Assembly: GCA_902605525.1 (NCBI GenBank)
Contig: CACLCV010000009.1
Coordinates: 1-36,632 of the forward strand
Reading direction: 5' to 3'
DNA length: 36,632 nucleotides
Source: an uncultured Gammaproteobacteria bacterium
GTDB lineage: Bacteria; Pseudomonadota; Gammaproteobacteria; GCA-002705445; GCA-002716945
Under the pieces are notes generated by a model that ran no database searches, was not told the DNA's origin, and was given only the letters and a program-made list of their open reading frames with translations. This document shows positions 16,942-25,299 of this stretch, one piece after another (the stretch's first letter is position 1; each line of letters opens with the position of its first letter). A program made the position numbers and the translations under genes.

Positions 16942-17759
16942 TTTTTACTAATCAGTTTCATATGTTCTAAAACTGGAAAATTTTCTCTTATTGATTTCAG
17001 TTGAGACAAATCTATATCACTACTTATAAAACCTTTTCCCTTTTCAAGTATATCTAAAGTTTGACCCCATGGATTAACTATCATAGTGTGGCCAAACGTT
17101 TTCTTGCCATTGATATGGTAACCGCCTTGGCATGAAGATACAACAAAAGAGAGATTTTCTATAGCCCTAGCTTTAATAAGTGTTTCCCAATGTACCTTCC
17201 CAGTTTGTTCGGTAAATGATGCAGGCAAAATAATAACATCAACTTTTTGTTCTTGTTGCAGTCTAAATAGTTCTGGAAATCTTAAATCATAGCAACAGGC
17301 TATCCCTGCTCGGCCGATTGGAGTATCAATAACTTCAATTTTATCACCAGGCATAAAATATTTAGACTCGTCATAGGATTCTTTTGATTTTGGGAGAGTT
17401 ACATCAAAAAGATGAATTTTATTATATAAAGATACTTGTTCTCCTTTTTCATTATAGGTAATAGTACTGGCCATAACACGGTCTTTGTCTTTTGATTTTA
17501 TAGGTATTGTTCCACCAACAATCCAAATTTTATAAGAACTTGCAAGATCAGATAAATAATTTTGTATCTGTCCGTCCCCTAGCTCTTCAGCATGTTTAAT
17601 ATAGTCAGCATCATTTTCAGGCATTAGAGCAAAATTCTCTGGAAGGACAACCATCTTTGATCCGATATCAGCTATCTGTTCTATAAATGTTTTCACATCG
17701 TATAGATTAACCTTAATATTAGGTCCAGAATTAAGCTGTATTGCAGATACCTTAGACAT
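16938..17759 (-). CDS. Nitrilase-superfamily amidase (Nit1-like)
   Basis: This 273-residue carbon-nitrogen hydrolase has the catalytic triad Glu41 (VLPENF), Lys114 (YNKIHLFDV) and Cys156 (CCYDLRFPELFR). The HLFDV and CYDLRFPE context is that of the Nit1/NitA branch, whose characterised members are deaminated-glutathione amidases that clean up a transaminase side product. The enzyme is cytosolic. It starts 14 bases after the yhdP stop and overlaps tldD by four bases; the yhdP-nit-tldD neighbourhood is conserved in gammaproteobacteria. Substrate assignment is by family resemblance, not by any residue seen here. Confidence 0.9.
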   Translation of the reverse strand: MSKVSAIQLNSGPNIKVNLYDVKTFIEQIADIGSKMVVLPENFALMPENDADYIKHAEELGDGQIQNYLSDLASSYKIWIVGGTIPIKSKDKDRVMASTITYNEKGEQVSLYNKIHLFDVTLPKSKESYDESKYFMPGDKIEVIDTPIGRAGIACCYDLRFPELFRLQQEQKVDVIILPASFTEQTGKVHWETLIKARAIENLSFVVSSCQGGYHINGKKTFGHTMIVNPWGQTLDILEKGKGFISSDIDLSQLKSIRENFPVLEHMKLISKK

Positions 17760-17773
17760 CTGTCTAGGATATA

Positions 17774-20758
17774 TTAATTGATGATAGGTTTAAACGATTG
17801 GGTTACTTTAATTTCAGGGTCACTCCAAGGGCCTTTGATAGAGTATTCAATTCCTGCAAGTTTATTTGTATCAACTCCAAACTCCTTGAGAAGTTTGTCA
17901 TAAAATATTGAAGCGGCGGCACCTATTGGCCCACCTATAACTGCACCTGTAACAAGACTTGTAGAAGATAGATCAGGTATAAAGATAAGGACTTGGTCAT
18001 GCGTTTGATTGATAAGATCTGATTTGCCAGATAATCTCATTTCACCAAAACTTCCAGTTATCGTCATTTTTTTTGTATCTGCTATTCCTGAATTTAAATC
18101 AATCTCTGTATTAAGATTATCAAAACTAAGTCCTGTAGAAAAAAAATCTGAAAAATCTAAAGATAGTCTTTTTGGTATTGATGATATGCTAAACAACCCC
18201 AAGACTTGGCCGAGGGTTTGAGTTCCCTTGTCTAATTCATTTATTTGTCCCTTTTCAATATTGAAGTTCAGAGTACCTATTGTTTTTGAGAAACCAAAAT
18301 CCTGGATAGAGCCTTCCCATATCCCAGATAATTGTGCTTGTAGTTTTCCACCTTTAATTGTATCAGGATAGCCAAGTGTTTTTAGAGCAAGACCAAAATC
18401 ATCACTTTTAATGTCTGCAAATAACTCTGTTCTGATTTTATCTGTGATGAACCATTTACCTGATGATGTCATTTCTAAATGTATATTTTTAAAATTAAGT
18501 TTGGTAATTTCTATATAGTCATTCATTGGTGTCATGATAAGATGAAAATTATCGAAGACTAAATTATTTGATTTTAAATATTTAGCTTTAATATTTATTT
18601 TTGGTAATGAAGCAAGAAAGCTACCTCCAGCAAAAAAACTTGTATCAATATACTCAAATGATCCATTCACAACCTCATCATTATCTAAGATTTTAGGATA
18701 TTTTATAAATCCTCGTACTGCAGGTGATTTAATCTTTAGATACAAATATTTTGATTCATTTTTAATTTCTAAATTGTGCTTATCTACTGATAATTTTATT
18801 GGATATGAAACTGATGAAGAGTATTGATAATTTAATGTAGCACTCATTTTTTCTTTAGGTTTTTTTATAGATGATTCATAAAATTCAATAGATACTCCCT
18901 CTAAATCACTGGAGGCATATAAATTTATCTCTCCACTTTTTTTATTATAGGATACTTTGGATTTAACCAAAGATTTTCCTTTTATGATTTTATTATCAAT
19001 TATTGATAGTTTAGAGAGAAGAACAGTATCAATTTCTCCCAATGACGACATGATATATTCATAAGTCTTTGGTTTGATATTAGTATCTATGCTGGATATT
19101 TGATTCTGATTATTTAAGCTTAACGTGAACTTATTTGATTTAATCAAATTAGATGAATAAAAGAAATCTATTTTATCTGAAGATAAATAAACGGAATCAG
19201 AATTATTTAGATAAAAGTTGCTTATTTTAGTTTTAGCGAAAATCTTATTATTATGATAGTAAATATTACTATTAAGGCTTCCCGAGATTTCCAATATATC
19301 TTTTTCTATTCCTGGATAAATAGTTCGTGTAATTTCTTTAATATTAGTGGAAAGCTTGATTTTTAATGATGGATACTTTGATATTCTCTTGCCACTAATT
19401 GATATCAGATAGCCATTTTTATCCTTAAGATTATTGCTACTAAAGTATATTGATTTACCTCTTACATTATAATTAATGAATCCATTCATTTTCTCTATTG
19501 AGTTAGCATCATTATTATCCATGGAAACATTATTTATATTAATTCGTCCCTTCTTTAAATCTCCATGAATATCAAAAGATATATCATTCAACTGATACTG
19601 TTCATTGAGTTTCAACAGTGGGCTATCAACTGTAAGAGAAAAATAATTCAAAATATCTTTACTAGATATGTGTATTTGAAGATTTCTTATACTAGGATTT
19701 TTCAACTTAGAAAAATAATCGTAATTAAATAAGTTAGTCTTTTTTGATAAAACATCCATAAACTGATAGCTACCATTCTTAATAAATACCTTTATCTGTT
19801 TAGATTTACTCTTACTAACTACAATTTTATTATCTTTTACTTTTCTATCATTTAAACGATAATTAAGTCTCATAAGACTTAGTGTCTCTAATGTTTTATT
19901 TTTAACATAAAGAATATCGCTATTGACGTTTTTTATTTTAAGATTCATGAGAGGGAGTTTTACATCAAGTTTATCAGCTGCGATATTACCTGCTAATTTC
20001 TCAATTTTCATATTGTTTAAATCCATCCATATTCTAAAAGAAATGCGGTCAGATTTTATTTGTTTTAAAGATGGAGGTAACATGTCATATGGTAAGTTCA
20101 CAGAGTTTCCGCTTATAAACGCCTTACTTATATTATTACCCTCTGCTTTTTTTGCGTGATATATAAACGTGATAGGATCTAGACTTGATTTATGGAAAAA
20201 TTTTGCATTAATAGTCAGTACATCCTTAATACTACTGACTATTAAAGTATTAATTTTAAAATTTATAGTGTTATTTATACTTTTATCATTCAGCTTGATT
20301 GTTGAGTTTTTAAGAATTATTTTAGGGAAAACTGTATTATTAGTTTTATTAGCCTCATCCATAAAACTTAAGTTATTTATAGAGATCTTTGAATTATCCC
20401 GTGTAAGAATTATAGATGTATTATTTACAATAATTTCACTGACATTCATCGACATTTGAAATAAGCTCTCTAACAAATCAATTCGAAATACACTTACGGG
20501 TGTATCTAGAATAATATTATTTTTTTTATCACTGAGTTTTAATTGTGATATATAAATATTTGGATTAATGCCCTCCCATTTAATTTTGATTGAATCAATT
20601 TTGGAAGTAAGATTATAATTTTCCAGAAACTCTCTCTGTATAGTACTCGACAGATTTTTATTAAAAGTGGATGTGTTTTCTGAGATAAATACTAATGCAG
20701 AAAATGATAACAATAAGATAATTATAATATTAAAGAATATTTTAATAATATTCTGCAT
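17774..20758 (-). CDS. yhdP: YhdP-like AsmA-family envelope protein
   Basis: This 994-residue protein is anchored by one N-terminal helix (about 5-27) and otherwise predicted periplasmic. It is dominated by short alternating beta strands, as in AsmA/VPS13-like bridge proteins that move phospholipid from the inner to the outer membrane. The C-terminal region has the YhdP hallmarks LGQVLGLFSISSIPKRLSLDF and the glycine-rich GAVIGGPIGAAASIFYDKLL before AGIEYSIKGPWSDPEIK. It is shorter than E. coli YhdP (about 1,270), apparently through a reduced middle. It starts two bases after rsfS and precedes nit. The rng gene that often precedes yhdP is missing here. Confidence 0.9.
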   Translation of the reverse strand: MQNIIKIFFNIIIILLLSFSALVFISENTSTFNKNLSSTIQREFLENYNLTSKIDSIKIKWEGINPNIYISQLKLSDKKNNIILDTPVSVFRIDLLESLFQMSMNVSEIIVNNTSIILTRDNSKISINNLSFMDEANKTNNTVFPKIILKNSTIKLNDKSINNTINFKINTLIVSSIKDVLTINAKFFHKSSLDPITFIYHAKKAEGNNISKAFISGNSVNLPYDMLPPSLKQIKSDRISFRIWMDLNNMKIEKLAGNIAADKLDVKLPLMNLKIKNVNSDILYVKNKTLETLSLMRLNYRLNDRKVKDNKIVVSKSKSKQIKVFIKNGSYQFMDVLSKKTNLFNYDYFSKLKNPSIRNLQIHISSKDILNYFSLTVDSPLLKLNEQYQLNDISFDIHGDLKKGRININNVSMDNNDANSIEKMNGFINYNVRGKSIYFSSNNLKDKNGYLISISGKRISKYPSLKIKLSTNIKEITRTIYPGIEKDILEISGSLNSNIYYHNNKIFAKTKISNFYLNNSDSVYLSSDKIDFFYSSNLIKSNKFTLSLNNQNQISSIDTNIKPKTYEYIMSSLGEIDTVLLSKLSIIDNKIIKGKSLVKSKVSYNKKSGEINLYASSDLEGVSIEFYESSIKKPKEKMSATLNYQYSSSVSYPIKLSVDKHNLEIKNESKYLYLKIKSPAVRGFIKYPKILDNDEVVNGSFEYIDTSFFAGGSFLASLPKINIKAKYLKSNNLVFDNFHLIMTPMNDYIEITKLNFKNIHLEMTSSGKWFITDKIRTELFADIKSDDFGLALKTLGYPDTIKGGKLQAQLSGIWEGSIQDFGFSKTIGTLNFNIEKGQINELDKGTQTLGQVLGLFSISSIPKRLSLDFSDFFSTGLSFDNLNTEIDLNSGIADTKKMTITGSFGEMRLSGKSDLINQTHDQVLIFIPDLSSTSLVTGAVIGGPIGAAASIFYDKLLKEFGVDTNKLAGIEYSIKGPWSDPEIKVTQSFKPIIN

Positions 20759-20760
20759 AT

Positions 20761-21096
20761 TTAAATCATATTTTCATTATTTAAGCTTTCATCCCATAGC
20801 TTTTCAAGAGAATAAAATTCTCTGGTTTCAGGATGCATGACATGAACCAGTACGTCACCAAAATCGATAAGTATCCATTCTGACTTTGAATACCCTTCTA
20901 TACCTATAGGCTTGACCTTTGTTTTTTTTAGTTTCTTTATTATATTATCTGATATTGACTTAACATGCCTTGTAGATCTTCCTGATGCTATAATCATAGT
21001 ATCAGTCACAGATGATTTATTTTTTACATTTAAAGATATGATATCCTCAGCTTTAAGTTCCTCTAAAATTGAATTTATTTCATCATTTAAAATCAT
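20761..21096 (-). CDS. rsfS: Ribosomal silencing factor RsfS
   Basis: This 111-residue RsfS/YbeB/Iojap protein binds ribosomal protein uL14 and blocks subunit joining during starvation. The family core is clear: SGRSTRHVKSISDNI (about 38-52), GIEGYSKSEWILIDFGDVLVH split across residues 82-102, and MHPETREFYSLEKLWDE near the end. Length is normal. Its ATG overlaps the nadD stop by four bases. The nadD-rsfS pair is widely conserved; rlmH, its usual next neighbour, is not present, and yhdP follows instead. Confidence 0.95.
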   Translation of the reverse strand: MILNDEINSILEELKAEDIISLNVKNKSSVTDTMIIASGRSTRHVKSISDNIIKKLKKTKVKPIGIEGYSKSEWILIDFGDVLVHVMHPETREFYSLEKLWDESLNNENMI

Positions 21097-21722
21097 TTAT
21101 ACAAACCTTTATCAAGTATATATTTATTATTTTCATTAGAAACGTAATTCATAATAGATTCATTCCTTCTGACATGCTCCCTGATCATTGTCGAAGAGAT
21201 AATTGATTTATGTTTTTCAGAAAAATATATCTTCCCACATTCAGCTTTATTAAATAAATTAATATTCCCTTCAAGTAAAATTTTTATCTCTTCCATGTTA
21301 TCACATCTTAAAATATTATCCCTAACCAACACTACAATATTCACTATCTTCATAATTTCATTATATTTATACCACTTAGTAAATGACATAAAATTATCTT
21401 CACCAATAATAAGTCTTAATTTGCTTGGCGGATATAATTCTTTGAAGTATTTCAATGTATTAAACGAATATGAAATATCTGATGATTTCAATTCATAGTC
21501 ATCAATACTTAGGGACTTATCTTGAGCTATTACATTTTCTAACATTTTAAGTCTGTCAGATTTATTAGCTTTAAAAACTTTACCTACAGGTGATGTTCCT
21601 GTCGGAACATAGATAATTTTATCTAGTTTGAAGTGATTCTTAATTTTCAATGGTATATCTATATGAGCTTTATGCACAGGATCGAATGATCCTAAGTATA
21701 GACCTATGATAGGCTGTTTAAT
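21093..21722 (-). CDS. nadD: Nicotinate-mononucleotide adenylyltransferase, probable ATT start
   Basis: NadD converts nicotinate mononucleotide and ATP to deamido-NAD. A call from the first conventional start (GTG, 21677) gives 194 residues and cuts through the nucleotide-binding motif. Reading upstream in frame restores KQPIIGLYLGSFDPVHKAH, including GSFDPVH with the HxxH-type motif essential for adenylyl transfer. An in-frame TAA lies at 21726-21728, and no ATG, GTG or TTG occurs between it and the motif. The best start is ATT at 21720-21722, which overlaps the proA stop (ATTAA) and has AGAGGAG nine bases upstream. This gives 209 residues, close to E. coli NadD (213). The second motif ISSTMIREHVR is intact. 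Alternatives are ATC or ATA slightly downstream, or a sequencing error. Confidence 0.88.
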   Translation of the reverse strand: MKQPIIGLYLGSFDPVHKAHIDIPLKIKNHFKLDKIIYVPTGTSPVGKVFKANKSDRLKMLENVIAQDKSLSIDDYELKSSDISYSFNTLKYFKELYPPSKLRLIIGEDNFMSFTKWYKYNEIMKIVNIVVLVRDNILRCDNMEEIKILLEGNINLFNKAECGKIYFSEKHKSIISSTMIREHVRRNESIMNYVSNENNKYILDKGLYK

Positions 21723-22983
21723 TTCTTATGACTCCTCTGCTATTAACAATATACTTGAGATTTGTTAATCCCTCTAATCCAACTGGTCCGCGAGCATGTA
21801 TTTTATCTGTACTAATTCCAATTTCAGCACCTAATCCATATTCATATCCATCTGCAAATCTAGTTGAAGTATTAACCATCACGGAACTAGAATCAACCTC
21901 TCTAAGAAACTTATCTTGAGTATTTTTATTTTTTGATATTATAGCCTCTGTATGCTTACTTCCATACTTTTCAATGTGTGATATCGCAACATCAATGTTA
22001 GGAACAATTTTTACAGATATTATTGGTTTCAAATATTCCTCATACCAATCAGACTCTTTTGCACTTTTTATCTTAGGATGTAATTTCTTTGTTTGACTGC
22101 ATCCTCTAATCTCGACTTTATGCTCTTCTAATGCATGAAGGATTTCTTTGATATAAGATTTTGGAAAACTCTTATGAATTAATAATGACTCTGCTGCATT
22201 ACACACGCCATACCTTTGAGTCTTAGAGTTTATTGTACATGACATTGCTGTTTTAAAATCAGCATCCTTATCAATGTATACATGACAATTGCCATCAAGA
22301 TGCTTAATTACTGGGATCTTAGATTCTTCTGACACTTTTTTAATTAGGCCTTTCCCGCCACGAGGTATTACAACATCGATAAAAGAGTCCATTTTCAAAA
22401 GCTCACTAACAGCAACTCTATCTATCGTTTTAACAATTTGAACCAAATCTGGTGATACCTTGCTCTCAAGAAGTGCTTTTTTGATAAGACTAGATAATAT
22501 TAAATTACTATTTATCGCTTCACTACCTCCTCTAAGAATAATACTATTTCCAGATTTTAAAGATAAACCTGCAGCATCAATTGTAACATTTGGTCTTGAT
22601 TCGTAAATCATAGCAATAACTCCCAGAGGCACTCTCATTTGCTCGACAGTTATTCCACTAGATTGTCTTGATTGATTGATTTTTTTATAGAGTGTATCTG
22701 GAATTGTATTTATTTCTTCGAGTCCATTTATCATAGTTTTAACTCTACTGCTGTTAATAAGAAGTCTATCTATAAGTGCATCTGAAAGGTTATTTTGCTT
22801 TGCTAGTTTAATATCGATTGAATTTTTCTTAATAATTGTTTGATTATTATTTTTTAAATTTTTAATAACTTTTTTGATTATCATTACTCGTTGAATATTA
22901 GAAAGTGATCTAGCTGCCATGGCCGCTCGCTTAGATGCCACACAAATACCTTTTATATATTTTTTTATCTCAGTTTTATTCAT
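21718..22983 (-). CDS. proA: Glutamate-5-semialdehyde dehydrogenase
   Basis: This 421-residue enzyme reduces gamma-glutamyl phosphate to glutamate-5-semialdehyde in proline synthesis. It has the aldehyde-dehydrogenase fold with the ProA signatures VPLGVIAMIYESRPNVT (118-134), LRGGSEAI (150-157), VIPRGGKGLI (205-214) and the catalytic Cys261 in QRYGVCNA. The C-terminal VNTSTRFADGYEYGLGAEIGI segment is complete. It overlaps holA by four bases and nadD by up to five. The proA-nadD-rsfS order is known in pseudomonads. proB is not in the window. Confidence 0.97.
   Translation of the reverse strand: MNKTEIKKYIKGICVASKRAAMAARSLSNIQRVMIIKKVIKNLKNNNQTIIKKNSIDIKLAKQNNLSDALIDRLLINSSRVKTMINGLEEINTIPDTLYKKINQSRQSSGITVEQMRVPLGVIAMIYESRPNVTIDAAGLSLKSGNSIILRGGSEAINSNLILSSLIKKALLESKVSPDLVQIVKTIDRVAVSELLKMDSFIDVVIPRGGKGLIKKVSEESKIPVIKHLDGNCHVYIDKDADFKTAMSCTINSKTQRYGVCNAAESLLIHKSFPKSYIKEILHALEEHKVEIRGCSQTKKLHPKIKSAKESDWYEEYLKPIISVKIVPNIDVAISHIEKYGSKHTEAIISKNKNTQDKFLREVDSSSVMVNTSTRFADGYEYGLGAEIGISTDKIHARGPVGLEGLTNLKYIVNSRGVIRN
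21732..21738 (-). promoter_or_regulatory. Shine-Dalgarno that supports the nadD ATT start
   Basis: AGAGGAG on the minus strand, inside the last codons of proA, is followed after nine bases by ATT (21722-21720). It is one of the strongest Shine-Dalgarno matches in this operon. No ATG, GTG or TTG lies within initiation distance in the nadD frame. Confidence 0.65.
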
Positions 22984-23945
22984 GCTTGCGTATTATTATT
23001 CATTATAATTAAGAATAAATCATTAAAACTTGCCCATGAGTTGGAATTTTTTGAATTATATTTACTATTTACATCTAATTTTACAATATTTTTAAGTGCA
23101 TTCAGCAAGCTGTCAGTGGTATACCGACTAGATGCTGCGCTATATTTTGTTTGCAAGAATTGAGGAATAAATGGTTTATTATTTTTTGATTGTTGAATCA
23201 AATACAGTTTTTCTAATTCGGAATTTAACAAAAAAATGATATAGGTCAGTGGAGCATTTATGCTTTGAAGATAATTACTGATTTTAAGAAACTTTAGATA
23301 ATCTTTGTTTAGTAGGGTATCAACTAAATCGTACTCTCCATACTTAGAATTTTCTACAGTGTCTCTCTCATCTGTAACATCCATCAGGCTTTTTTGATAA
23401 ATAGTTTGTGATATTGATAAACTATTATTAAAATTCAATTCAATCAAATTGCTTATAAATTGATCATCATAACTAATCTTATTTATTTTGCACTTATTAA
23501 TAACCCACTGCTCAAGAAGTTTACCTTTTAGTTCATATAGCTCAATCAAACATGAATTTGAGCTGATATGTTTATAAAACTTTGTGTTTTTGAAGGATGA
23601 TGACTGTCTATCTAATTTGATAATAATTCTATTTTGATTTTTATTGGTAACAACAGTTTCAATAAATACCTTAAGATTTTTTGGTACAGAATTGGACACG
23701 ATATTCAATGTTATTATTTTTTTATCGTCAAATAATGACTGTTCAAAATAGCTATTATTAATAATATCTGTTTGAGAGTCATCATCTATTACATAAGTCT
23801 GCTGCTTGTAGTCAAGTTTCTTATAAAAGTTTAAAATATCATGCTCTAATTCATTACTGATGTTCCTTGGATTGCCATGTATGAAAAACAATACCATCTC
23901 TGATGATAAAGGTAGTTTTTTAAATTTAATATAATCAACTATCAT
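22980..23945 (-). CDS. holA: DNA polymerase III delta subunit
   Basis: This 321-residue protein is assigned as HolA, the clamp-loader subunit that opens the beta clamp. Sequence conservation is low, as is usual for HolA. The layout fits: an N-terminal nucleotide-binding-like domain beginning VLFFIHGNPRNISNELEHDI, acidic LDRQSSSFKNTKFYKHI near residue 113, ELKGKLLEQWVINKCK in the middle domain and a C-terminal helical collar with LNALKNIVKLD. Synteny with nadD and rsfS, as in other gammaproteobacteria, is the stronger argument. lptE, the usual upstream neighbour, has been separated and lies at 29840. It heads the eight-gene operon from a promoter within 27 bp of divergent DNA, with no Shine-Dalgarno. 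Confidence 0.85.
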   Translation of the reverse strand: MIVDYIKFKKLPLSSEMVLFFIHGNPRNISNELEHDILNFYKKLDYKQQTYVIDDDSQTDIINNSYFEQSLFDDKKIITLNIVSNSVPKNLKVFIETVVTNKNQNRIIIKLDRQSSSFKNTKFYKHISSNSCLIELYELKGKLLEQWVINKCKINKISYDDQFISNLIELNFNNSLSISQTIYQKSLMDVTDERDTVENSKYGEYDLVDTLLNKDYLKFLKISNYLQSINAPLTYIIFLLNSELEKLYLIQQSKNNKPFIPQFLQTKYSAASSRYTTDSLLNALKNIVKLDVNSKYNSKNSNSWASFNDLFLIIMNNNTQA

Positions 23946-23952
23946 AAGTTGA

Positions 23953-23965
23953 ATTATACTATATT
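23953..23965. promoter_or_regulatory. Overlapping divergent -10 elements, holA and dehydrogenase
   Basis: Only 27 bp separate the two start codons. The minus strand has TATAAT (23953-23958) seven bases before the holA ATG. The plus strand has TATACT (23955-23960) and TATATT (23960-23965), the latter seven bases before the ATG at 23973. Both transcripts would start at or next to their start codons, and the -35 regions would fall inside the opposite gene. -35 matches are weak, the best being TAATCA at 23932-23937. Confidence 0.55.
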
Positions 23966-23972
23966 AGACACT

Positions 23973-24860
23973 ATGAAGAGAGCTAAAAAAAATAAGATTG
24001 GTTTTATCGGTTTAGGCATTATGGGTAAGCCTATGGTTGTTAATCTAATCAAAGGCGGATATGAAGTTAGCTTCTTTGCTAGAAAGAAAAAAATCATCAA
24101 TGAAATTTTGAAGATTGGGGGAATATTTGTACCGTTAATTAAAGACTTACCAGTCCATGCAGACATAATAATTAGTAATTTACCTAATACAAAAGATGTA
24201 AAAGAAGTTGTAATAGGAAAAAATGGATTATTGCCTAATTTATATAAAGATGCATGTGTCATAGATATGAGCACTATTTCACCAGAAGGAACAAAAGATA
24301 TAAGCGCTATTTTAAAAAGAAAAGGAGCTTTTTTTATTGATGCTCCTGTATCTGGTGGTGAAGCAGGTGCCATCTCTGGTGAGCTATCCATAATGGCTGG
24401 AGGTGAAAAGAAAGCTTTCGCTAAAGTTAAACCTATACTTTCGGTGCTTGGTAAAAAAATTACTTATATTGGCGCAAGTGGCTCAGGACAAATATGCAAG
24501 TTATGTAATCAAATATTAGTAGCTCAAACAATTAACTCAATAAGCCAAATTATAGGTATAGCGGTTAAGGCTAAAATTAAACCTGACATTATTAGGAAAG
24601 CTTTACTAGGCGGTTATGCTAATAGTAAGATATTGGAGATACATGGTGAAAGGATGATAAAGTCAGATTACAAGCCTGGGTTTAAATTGTCACTTCATAA
24701 CAAAGACCTGAATATTGCTAAATCATTTATGAGATCTTTAGGCCTAAATTTTAAAGGTCTTAATGAGGTAAAAAAAATAATGGATGAAGCTGAAAATACA
24801 GGTTTTTCCGAATCAGATTCGTCGGTCATACATCGTATATTAGAAAAAACTTATAAATAA
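23973..24860 (+). CDS. Beta-hydroxyacid dehydrogenase, NAD(P)-dependent (tartronate semialdehyde reductase-like)
   Basis: This 295-residue member of the 3-hydroxyisobutyrate dehydrogenase family begins with a Rossmann motif KIGFIGLGIMGKPMV (8-22). It carries the substrate motif DAPVSGGEAGA (123-133), and the catalytic Lys176 with Asn179 in GQICKLCNQ. The CNQ context and the length are closest to GlxR/GarR (2-hydroxy-3-oxopropionate reductase), but 3-hydroxyisobutyrate or succinic-semialdehyde reduction cannot be excluded. I start it at the ATG at 23973; an upstream TTG at 23949 would run through the predicted -10. It has no Shine-Dalgarno and is predicted leaderless. The irr-like gene follows after 38 bp with its own -10. 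Confidence 0.9.
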   Translation: MKRAKKNKIGFIGLGIMGKPMVVNLIKGGYEVSFFARKKKIINEILKIGGIFVPLIKDLPVHADIIISNLPNTKDVKEVVIGKNGLLPNLYKDACVIDMSTISPEGTKDISAILKRKGAFFIDAPVSGGEAGAISGELSIMAGGEKKAFAKVKPILSVLGKKITYIGASGSGQICKLCNQILVAQTINSISQIIGIAVKAKIKPDIIRKALLGGYANSKILEIHGERMIKSDYKPGFKLSLHNKDLNIAKSFMRSLGLNFKGLNEVKKIMDEAENTGFSESDSSVIHRILEKTYK

Positions 24861-24886
24861 TTATTAAGCTTTTATAAATAATATAT

Positions 24887-24892
24887 TATAAT
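24887..24892 (+). promoter_or_regulatory. irr -10, predicted leaderless start
   Basis: TATAAT ends six bases before the ATG at 24899, with a partial -35 TTAAGC (24864-24869) at 17 bases. There is no Shine-Dalgarno. The transcription start would coincide with the A of ATG. No ICE-like palindrome was found here, so autoregulation is not indicated. Confidence 0.55.
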
Positions 24893-24898
24893 GCAGAT

Positions 24899-25297
24899 AT
24901 GGAAGCCAAATACGAGAAAATTTATAGAGATCTCAATGTAACCCCTACTAAACAAAGGGTCGATTTAGCTCATCTCATTTTTGCTAAAAAGCAACACTTC
25001 ACTGCAGCAGACTTAATAAATTTAGCTGATAAAAATAAGTTGAATATTTCTATGGCTACAGTATACAATACGTTATCTCTATTGGAGGACAAAGGAATGC
25101 TAAAAACAATTAATATAGACAATGAACTTAAGTTTTATGACACGAATTTAGAAGATCATCATCATCTCTACAATACTACAATGAGCACACTTACTGATAT
25201 TGCTCATAACAGAGTCACATTCGCTGAATTACCTGAATTGCCTAAAACTTTAGAAATAGAGAGTACAGAGCTCTTAATAAAAGTTAAAAATAAATAA
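24899..25297 (+). CDS. irr: Fur-family regulator, Irr type
   Basis: This 132-residue Fur-superfamily repressor has the winged-helix domain (about 8-82: VTPTKQRVDLAHLIF, SMATVYNTLSLLEDKG). The dimerisation half has the Irr hallmark DTNLEDHHHLY with His87-89, and it lacks the Cys-x2-Cys zinc pairs of Fur, Zur and PerR. The C-terminal ELPELPKTLEIESTELLIKVK matches the Irr pattern. In alphaproteobacteria Irr responds to haem status and binds ICE boxes, repressing or activating according to site position. Its stop lies two bases from the stop of the opposing DUF3501 gene, and the operon it faces begins with an ICE-like palindrome. Irr in a gammaproteobacterial setting is less usual and suggests ancient transfer. 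Confidence 0.88.
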   Translation: MEAKYEKIYRDLNVTPTKQRVDLAHLIFAKKQHFTAADLINLADKNKLNISMATVYNTLSLLEDKGMLKTINIDNELKFYDTNLEDHHHLYNTTMSTLTDIAHNRVTFAELPELPKTLEIESTELLIKVKNK

Positions 25298-25299
25298 CT

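Noticed and set aside
21093-21677. nadD starting at GTG 21677
   Set aside because: This removes GSFDP from the nucleotide-binding motif, leaving an inactive enzyme, while the same frame continues upstream with a perfect motif.
23949-23972. TTG at 23949 as the dehydrogenase start
   Set aside because: The eight added residues are not part of the family N-terminus and the region holds the overlapping -10 elements of two promoters; the ATG at 23973 fits better.
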